Below are positions 32,123-36,361 of a DNA stretch of 36,361 bases, in pieces. Position numbers and translations under genes: made by a program. Within the stretch, counting starts at the first letter, position 1. Every line of letters starts with the position of its first letter. Source of the DNA: JBBPYA01 sp038200385 (GTDB taxonomy: Bacteria > Actinomycetota > Actinomycetes > Mycobacteriales > Geodermatophilaceae); contig JBBPYA010000146.1 in NCBI GenBank assembly GCA_038200385.1, positions 1 to 36,361 on the forward strand. The letters are read 5' to 3'. Under the pieces are notes generated by a model. The model was not told the origin of the DNA. It ran no database searches and saw only the letters and a program-made list of their open reading frames with translations.

Positions 32123-33130
32123 GTGCCCGGTGCCACCGACATCGACATCGACATCCGGGTGGACGGGCTGCGCAAGACGTTCCGGGTGGCCGAGCGGGAG
32201 GCCGGGCTGCGGGCGTCGCTGCGCAGCCTGACCCGGCGCCGCCACCGGGAGGTGCACGCGGTCGCCGGGGTGTCCTTCGACATCGCACCTGGTGAGGTGG
32301 TGGGTTTCCTCGGGCCGAACGGCGCCGGCAAGACGACGACGTTGAAGATGCTCTCTGGCCTGCTGGTCCCCACCGCCGGCGAGGCCACCGTGCTCGGGCA
32401 CACGCCGTGGCGGCGGGAAAAGGACTACCTGCGCCGGATGACGCTGGTGATGGGCAACCGCAACCAGCTGCAGTGGGACATCCCGGCGCTGGACTCCTTC
32501 GAGCTCAACCGGGCGATCTACCGGATCCCGGAGGCGGACTACCGCTCGCTGCGCGACGAGATCGTCGAGCTGCTCGACATCGGGGACCTGGTGCGCAAAC
32601 CGGTCCGCACGCTGTCCCTCGGCGAGCGGATGAAGGCCGAGATCGCCGCGGCCCTGCTGCACCGCCCGCAGGTGCTCTTCCTGGACGAGCCGACGATCGG
32701 CCTGGACATCACCATGCAGAAGCGGATCCGCTCCTTCCTCGCCGAGTACAACCGCCGCCACGGCGCCACGATCCTGCTGACCAGCCACTACATGGCCGAC
32801 GTGCAAGCGCTGTGCCGGCGGGTGATCGTCATCGACCGGGGCGCGATCCTGTACGACGGCAGCCTGCGCGACCTGACCGGCCGGTACTCCCCGCACCAGA
32901 CCATCAACGTGACGGTGACCGACCCGGACCTGGACCTGCGCGAGTACGGCGAGGTGCAGGGTTCCGAGGGCGGCCGGATCAGCATCAGGGTCGGCAAGGA
33001 GCAGACCTCCGCGGTGGCCGCCCGTCTGCTGGCCGCGCACGAGGTCACCGACCTGACCATCGAGGACCCCCCGATCGAGGACGTGATCGAGCAGGTCTTC
33101 GCCACCTCGACCGTGGCGTCACGACCATGA
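32123..33130 (+). CDS. ABC transporter ATP-binding protein (COG4586-type)
   Basis: A 335-residue ATPase. An N-terminal extension with a REAGLRASLRSLTRRRHREV insert precedes Walker A LGPNGAGKTTT (63-73), which is characteristic of the COG4586-type ABC-2 ATPases. RRMTLVMGNRNQLQWDIPAL is the family Q-loop region. The signature segment is LSLGERMKAEIAAALLHRP (with LGER in place of the usual SGGQ), Walker B is VLFLDEPTIGLD, and the switch His lies in LLTSHYMADV. Partner permeases are encoded at 34193 and 35005. The stop overlaps the start of the PEP mutase-like gene as ATGA, so that gene separates the ATPase from its permeases. The exported substrate is unknown. Confidence 0.93.
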   Translation: MPGATDIDIDIRVDGLRKTFRVAEREAGLRASLRSLTRRRHREVHAVAGVSFDIAPGEVVGFLGPNGAGKTTTLKMLSGLLVPTAGEATVLGHTPWRREKDYLRRMTLVMGNRNQLQWDIPALDSFELNRAIYRIPEADYRSLRDEIVELLDIGDLVRKPVRTLSLGERMKAEIAAALLHRPQVLFLDEPTIGLDITMQKRIRSFLAEYNRRHGATILLTSHYMADVQALCRRVIVIDRGAILYDGSLRDLTGRYSPHQTINVTVTDPDLDLREYGEVQGSEGGRISIRVGKEQTSAVAARLLAAHEVTDLTIEDPPIEDVIEQVFATSTVASRP

Positions 33131-33918
33131 CCGCCGCCGACACCTTTCGGGCGCTGCACGTGCCCGGCACGCCGCTGCTGATGCCCAACCCGTGGGACGC
33201 CGGCAGCGCCCGGCTGCTCGCCTCGCTGGGGTTCCGGGCGCTGGCCACCACCAGCAGCGGGCACGCGGCGACGCTGGGTCGCCTGGACGGCCAGGTCAGC
33301 AGGGACGAGGCGATCGAGCACGCGGCGGCCCTCGTCGCGGCGGTCGACATCCCGGTCTCGGCGGATCTGGAGAGCGGGTTCGGGAACCGCCCGAAGGACG
33401 TGGCCGACACGATCGCCGCCGCGGCCTCCGTCGGGTTGGCCGGCTGCTCGATCGAGGACTACAGCGGGGACCCCGAGGTCGGCCTGTACGACGTCGCGAT
33501 AGCCGCCGAGCGGGTGGCGGCCGCCGCTGACGCCGCCGGCGGGATGGTCCTCACCGCGCGGGCGGAGAACTTCCTCCGCGAGCGCGACCCCGACCTGGCC
33601 GACGTGATCGCCCGGCTGCAGGCCTACCAGGAGGCCGGCGCCGACGTGCTGTACGCACCGGGGATGGCCGATCCCGGCGACATCGCCCGGGTCGTCGCCG
33701 CCGTGGACCGACCGGTCAACGTGCTCGCCTGGCCGGGGCTCGGTTCGGTACCTGAGCTGGCCGCGGCGGGCGTGGCCCGGATCTCCGTCGGTGGGGCGTT
33801 CGCCTACGTCGCGCTCGCGGCGCTTGCCTCGGCGGGCCGGGAGCTGCTCGCCGGCAACTTCGGCTACCTGGACCTGATGGGCGAGGGCCGCGCGGCGGCG
33901 CAGCAGGCGTTCACCTGA
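33127..33918 (+). CDS. Isocitrate lyase/PEP mutase superfamily protein
   Basis: A 263-residue TIM-barrel protein. Motifs are LLMPNPWDAGSARLLASLGF (loop after strand 1), VSADLESGFGN (metal-binding D-x-E-x-GFG), AGCSIEDYSGD, and LTARAENFL. The KKCGH catalytic loop of true isocitrate lyase is absent, so it belongs to the small COG2513-like group whose members include PEP mutase, oxaloacetate hydrolase and 2-methylisocitrate lyase relatives; the reaction cannot be chosen. The ATG at 33127 overlaps the ABC ATPase stop by four bases, implying translational coupling, although no functional link to the exporter is obvious. The ABC permeases follow 274 bases later. Confidence 0.88.
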   Translation: MTAADTFRALHVPGTPLLMPNPWDAGSARLLASLGFRALATTSSGHAATLGRLDGQVSRDEAIEHAAALVAAVDIPVSADLESGFGNRPKDVADTIAAAASVGLAGCSIEDYSGDPEVGLYDVAIAAERVAAAADAAGGMVLTARAENFLRERDPDLADVIARLQAYQEAGADVLYAPGMADPGDIARVVAAVDRPVNVLAWPGLGSVPELAAAGVARISVGGAFAYVALAALASAGRELLAGNFGYLDLMGEGRAAAQQAFT

Positions 33919-33932
33919 CCCGGCGGTGCCTA

Positions 33933-34079
33933 GTGGGTCGCGCTGCTGGAGACCGGGTGCAGCACGGCGGCGCTGGACGGGTCACCGCGTTGCAGGCGGC
34001 AGGCCTGGTCACCCGAAGGAAAGTGTCCCGACACGGCGAGACGGTCCTGCGGCTCCCGCTGCTCGGCCTGCGACTGTAG
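33933..34079 (+). pseudogene. Possible remnant of an ArsR-like helix-turn-helix regulator
   Basis: A 48-codon reading ends RVTALQAAGLVTRRKVSRHG and then ETVLRLPLLGLRL. This resembles the recognition helix and wing of ArsR-type regulators (HVTALRxAGLVxxRRxGxTVLHxLTPLG). A second frame just upstream reads VALLETGCSTAALDG, which could be the preceding helix, implying a frameshift near 33980. The rest of a regulator is missing. The stretch 33919-34192 between the PEP mutase-like gene and the permease holds nothing else recognisable except a promoter-like TAGGGT. A short real ORF cannot be excluded. Confidence 0.35.
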
Positions 34080-34178
34080 CCGCGGGCGTTCCTGGCCCAG
34101 GTGGAGCTTGGTCTGCGCCGCCGGGGATGGCCCGGGCCCGGGGCGCCGAAATCGGTGCCGGTCCGCGGCGACGCTGAC

Positions 34179-34184
34179 TAGGGT
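34179..34184 (+). promoter_or_regulatory. Leaderless-type -10 box of the ABC permease pair
   Basis: TAGGGT ends eight bases before GTG 34193 and only two bases before GTG 34187. That spacing is the reason for preferring the 34193 start. The same TAGGGTCGG sequence precedes the ATPase gene at 32111. Confidence 0.45.
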
Positions 34185-34192
34185 CGGTGCCC

Positions 34193-35005
34193 GTGACTCG
34201 GCTGCAGGGCCTGCCCGGCGTGTACGCCGTGACGATGCGCACCGCCGTACAGGTGCAGTTCCAGTACCGGACCCAGAACTACGCCTACATGCTCGGGATG
34301 ATCGCCGAGCCGGTCATCTACCTCGTCGTCTGGTCCACCGTCGCCGAGGCGCAGGGCGGGGCCGTCGAGGGCATCACCCGCGGCCAGTTCGCGGCGTACT
34401 ACATCGTGTGGACCCTGGTCCGGAACATGAACATCGTCTTCACGCCGTACGGCTGGGAGGAGCGGATCCGCCGCGGGGTGCTGTCCGGGATGCTGGTCCG
34501 CCCCGTGCACCCGATCCATTACGACGTGGCGTACTTCGCCGGCTGGAAGCTCGTCGTCATCGTGCTGTGGGTGCCGATCGCGGTGGTGCTCAGCCTGATC
34601 TTCCGGCCCACGTTCGACGTCGGGCCGCTGCAGGTCGCGGTGTTCCTCGTGGCGATCTGGGGTGCCTACCTGATCCGCACGATGCTGCTCGCGGTGCTCG
34701 GCATGGTGTCGTTCTGGACCACCCGGGTCAGCGCGCTGTACGACCTGTACTTCACCGCCGAGCTGCTGCTGTCCGGGCGGTTGCTGCCCCTGGCGCTGCT
34801 CCCGGCGTGGGCCGGGACGGTGGCTGGCGTGCTGCCGTTCAAGTACACGTTCGGGTACCCGATCGAGGTGCTGGCCGGCACCCTCGGCACCGGTGAGCTG
34901 CTGGCCGGGCTCGCGATCCAGATCGGCTGGATCCTGGCCAGCACCGCCCTGATGGCGGCGGTCTGGCGGGTCGCCGTACGCCGGTACTCCGCGGTAGGCA
35001 ACTGA
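34193..35005 (+). CDS. ABC-2 type transporter permease (first of pair)
   Basis: A 270-residue membrane protein with about six helices. It opens VTRLQGLPGVYAVTMRTAVQ and continues VQFQYRTQNYAYMLGMIAEP, typical of the COG4587-like permeases that pair with COG4586-type ATPases. GWEERIRRGVLSGMLVRPVH is the conserved cytoplasmic loop that contacts the ATPase. GTG 34193 is preferred from promoter spacing; GTG 34187, two codons earlier, is the alternative. The stop overlaps the next ATG by one base (TGATG). Together with the second permease and the ATPase it should make one exporter; the substrate is unknown. Confidence 0.92.
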   Translation: MTRLQGLPGVYAVTMRTAVQVQFQYRTQNYAYMLGMIAEPVIYLVVWSTVAEAQGGAVEGITRGQFAAYYIVWTLVRNMNIVFTPYGWEERIRRGVLSGMLVRPVHPIHYDVAYFAGWKLVVIVLWVPIAVVLSLIFRPTFDVGPLQVAVFLVAIWGAYLIRTMLLAVLGMVSFWTTRVSALYDLYFTAELLLSGRLLPLALLPAWAGTVAGVLPFKYTFGYPIEVLAGTLGTGELLAGLAIQIGWILASTALMAAVWRVAVRRYSAVGN

Positions 35006-35805
35006 TGACCGCGGACCGCCCGCACCGCGGCGGGCTGGTCTGGACCTATCTGCGGGTCGGGGCGATGAACGAGCTGCAGTACCGCGTGAACTTCGTGCTC
35101 AGCCTCGTCCAGTCGCTGGTCGCGGTGGGCACCGCACTCGTCGTGCTCGCGCTGGTCTACTCCCACACCGACTCCCTCGGCGGCTGGTCCAGCAACGAAC
35201 TGCTGGTGATCATGGGCGTCTACGTGTTCATGGGTGGGCTGATCCGCGCGGTGATCCAGCCGAACATGCAGCAGCTGATGGAGGACGTCCAGGAGGGGAC
35301 GCTGGACTACGTCCTGACCAAGCCCGCCGACGCGCAGCTGCTCGTCAGCGTCCGGCGCTTCGGGTTGTGGCAGGCCGTCGACGTGCTCGTCGGGCTGCTG
35401 CTCGTCGTGGTCGCACTGGCCCGGCTGGACCAACCGGTCAGCCTCGCCGCGGTGCTGGCCTTCGCGGCGGCCCTGGTGCTCGGCGGCGTGGACATCTACT
35501 GCTTCTGGCTGATCCTGACCACGGCGGCGTTCATCGTGGTCCGCGTGGACACGATCGTCGAGCTGTTCGACGGGATGTACCAGGCCGGGCGCTGGCCGGT
35601 GTCGATCTACCCGGGATGGTTGCGGATCGGGTTCACGTTCCTGGTGCCGCTGGGCTTCGCCGTCACGGTGCCGGCCTCGGCGCTGACCGGCCGGCTGTCC
35701 GGGTGGTTGCTGCTCGGTGCCGCGGCGTTCACCGTCGTGCTGCTGGTCCTGAGCCGGTGGCTGTGGACGCAGGGGCTGCGGCGCTACTCCGGCGCTTCGG
35801 CGTAG
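35005..35805 (+). CDS. ABC-2 type transporter permease (second of pair)
   Basis: A 266-residue permease with about six membrane helices. The N-terminus GGLVWTYLRVGAMNELQYRV and the loop MQQLMEDVQEGTLDYVLTKP match the COG3694-like partner of this exporter class. LVPLGFAVTVPASALTGRLS near the end is another family segment. The start overlaps the first permease stop by one base, and the ammonia-lyase-like gene begins three bases after its own stop, so all three are likely on one transcript. Confidence 0.92.
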   Translation: MTADRPHRGGLVWTYLRVGAMNELQYRVNFVLSLVQSLVAVGTALVVLALVYSHTDSLGGWSSNELLVIMGVYVFMGGLIRAVIQPNMQQLMEDVQEGTLDYVLTKPADAQLLVSVRRFGLWQAVDVLVGLLLVVVALARLDQPVSLAAVLAFAAALVLGGVDIYCFWLILTTAAFIVVRVDTIVELFDGMYQAGRWPVSIYPGWLRIGFTFLVPLGFAVTVPASALTGRLSGWLLLGAAAFTVVLLVLSRWLWTQGLRRYSGASA

Positions 35806-35808
35806 CCG

Positions 35809-36361
35809 ATGGACCGACCCGACCCGCCTGGCACCGTCCCCGAACGGGTCGTCGTGTCCGGCCTGGACCTGCGCTGCGCCGACGTCGTCGCGGTGGCCCG
35901 GGACGCGCGGCCGGTCACCGTGCCTGCCGACGCCCGGCGCCGGGCGGCGGGCCGCCCAGCGCGGGCCGCGCCGGAGTCCGGCCGCCGGCCGGGGTACGGG
36001 CAGACCACCGGGGTCGGCGCGAACCGGGTACACGAGGTCGAGCCCGACGCACCCGGCCACGGGCTGCGGCTGCTGCGCAGCCACGCCAGCGGGACCGGGC
36101 CGCTGGAGCCGGCCGAACGGGTCCGCGCGGCGATGGTGGTCCGGCTCAACCAGCTGGCGGCCGGGGGCTCGGGGGTCGCCCCGGCGTTCCTGGACGCGCT
36201 GGAGGCCGCGCTCACCAGCGGTGCCCACCCGGCGATCCACCAGCTGGGCTCGATCGGCACCGGGGACCTGTGCGCCCTGGCCGAGCTGGGACTCACCCTG
36301 TGCGGCGACCGACCCTGGCTGGCCGGTAGCGGAACCCCGGTGCCGCTGACCGGCACCGACG
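35809..36361 (+). CDS. Histidine/phenylalanine ammonia-lyase homologue without the MIO tripeptide, 3' end outside window
   Basis: The first 184 residues of a lyase-fold protein. GYGQTTGVGANRVHEVE (Tyr63) matches the Y-G-x-x-T-G-F-G segment with the catalytic tyrosine. LLRSHASGTGPLEPAERVRA and ALTSGAHPAIHQLGSIGTGD follow the family order. True HAL/PAL enzymes have GSVGASGDLAPL, whose Ala-Ser-Gly cyclises to the MIO electrophile; here the segment reads GSIGTGDLCALAELGL (147-162), one residue shorter and without Ala-Ser-Gly. Normal MIO-based ammonia elimination is therefore doubtful. An Ala/Arg/Pro-rich stretch at residues 36-60 is poorly conserved. ATG 35809 lies three bases after the permease stop. 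The real reaction is unknown. Confidence 0.78.
   Translation, partial: MDRPDPPGTVPERVVVSGLDLRCADVVAVARDARPVTVPADARRRAAGRPARAAPESGRRPGYGQTTGVGANRVHEVEPDAPGHGLRLLRSHASGTGPLEPAERVRAAMVVRLNQLAAGGSGVAPAFLDALEAALTSGAHPAIHQLGSIGTGDLCALAELGLTLCGDRPWLAGSGTPVPLTGTD

Noticed and set aside
29827..32295. 822-codon plus-strand reading antisense to glutamate dehydrogenase
   Set aside because: Composition is that of a codon shadow (Arg, Gln, Val, Gly rich) with no motif. The opposite strand is a full-length glutamate dehydrogenase.
33127..33918. Naming the TIM-barrel gene as isocitrate lyase or methylisocitrate lyase
   Set aside because: The KKCGH catalytic segment is missing and the length is short, so only superfamily membership is supported.
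1..36361. tRNA, rRNA, CRISPR arrays, transposases, phage genes
   Set aside because: No cloverleaf-like sequences, regularly spaced repeats, transposase or integrase motifs were seen on either strand when reading by eye. A covariance-model search would be needed to exclude small RNAs.

Overview
The window is a very GC-rich chromosomal stretch from an actinomycete. Supporting signs are GTG/TTG starts, gene ends that overlap as ATGA or GTGA, several apparently leaderless promoters, a 180-kDa type NAD-glutamate dehydrogenase, a Ski2-like helicase with a C-terminal DUF3516-type region, and many TetR, DesK/DesR-type and acyl-CoA dehydrogenase genes. The gene set suits a Frankiales/Geodermatophilales-like soil organism, but genus cannot be fixed from the sequence alone. 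No rRNA, tRNA, CRISPR array, phage gene or intact insertion sequence was seen.

Layout. (1) 1-0.7 kb: the 5' end of a MerR-like helix-turn-helix gene (minus), diverging from an Rrf2 regulator. (2) 0.7-9.3 kb: a catabolic block. A minus-strand operon reads alpha/beta hydrolase, metallo-beta-lactamase-fold hydrolase, FAD monooxygenase, PIG-V-like membrane glycosyltransferase. Divergent from it, across a perfect 16-bp palindrome, lies a TetR regulator followed by an acyl-CoA dehydrogenase. A second acyl-CoA dehydrogenase and a second TetR gene follow on the minus strand. (3) 9.4-14.1 kb: DinB-like and VOC proteins, then a tightly coupled four-gene unit (ABC ATPase, ABC permease, DesK-like kinase, LuxR-type response regulator) behind a 20-bp inverted repeat. 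(4) 14.1-17 kb: DUF1697 and hemerythrin proteins, LtrA, and the decayed N-terminus of a class III adenylate cyclase. (5) 17-22.9 kb: a compact glycoconjugate island with five glycosyltransferases and a PIG-L deacetylase, in three translationally coupled pairs. (6) 23-27 kb: helicase, small membrane protein, EamA exporter. (7) 27-32 kb: NAD-glutamate dehydrogenase, with a 77-bp imperfect palindrome beyond its 3' end. (8) 32.1-36.4 kb: an ABC-2 exporter (ATPase plus two permeases) whose genes are separated by a PEP mutase/isocitrate lyase-like gene and a probable regulator remnant. It is followed by a truncated histidine/phenylalanine ammonia-lyase homologue that lacks the normal MIO tripeptide.

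The most interesting items are the glycosyltransferase/PIG-L island, which resembles no pathway I can name; the ammonia-lyase homologue with a GTGD sequence where Ala-Ser-Gly should be; the metallo-beta-lactamase-fold protein with HYHAVR in place of HxHxDH; and the inverted repeats in control regions. All functions are inferred from family resemblance read by eye; no database search was run.
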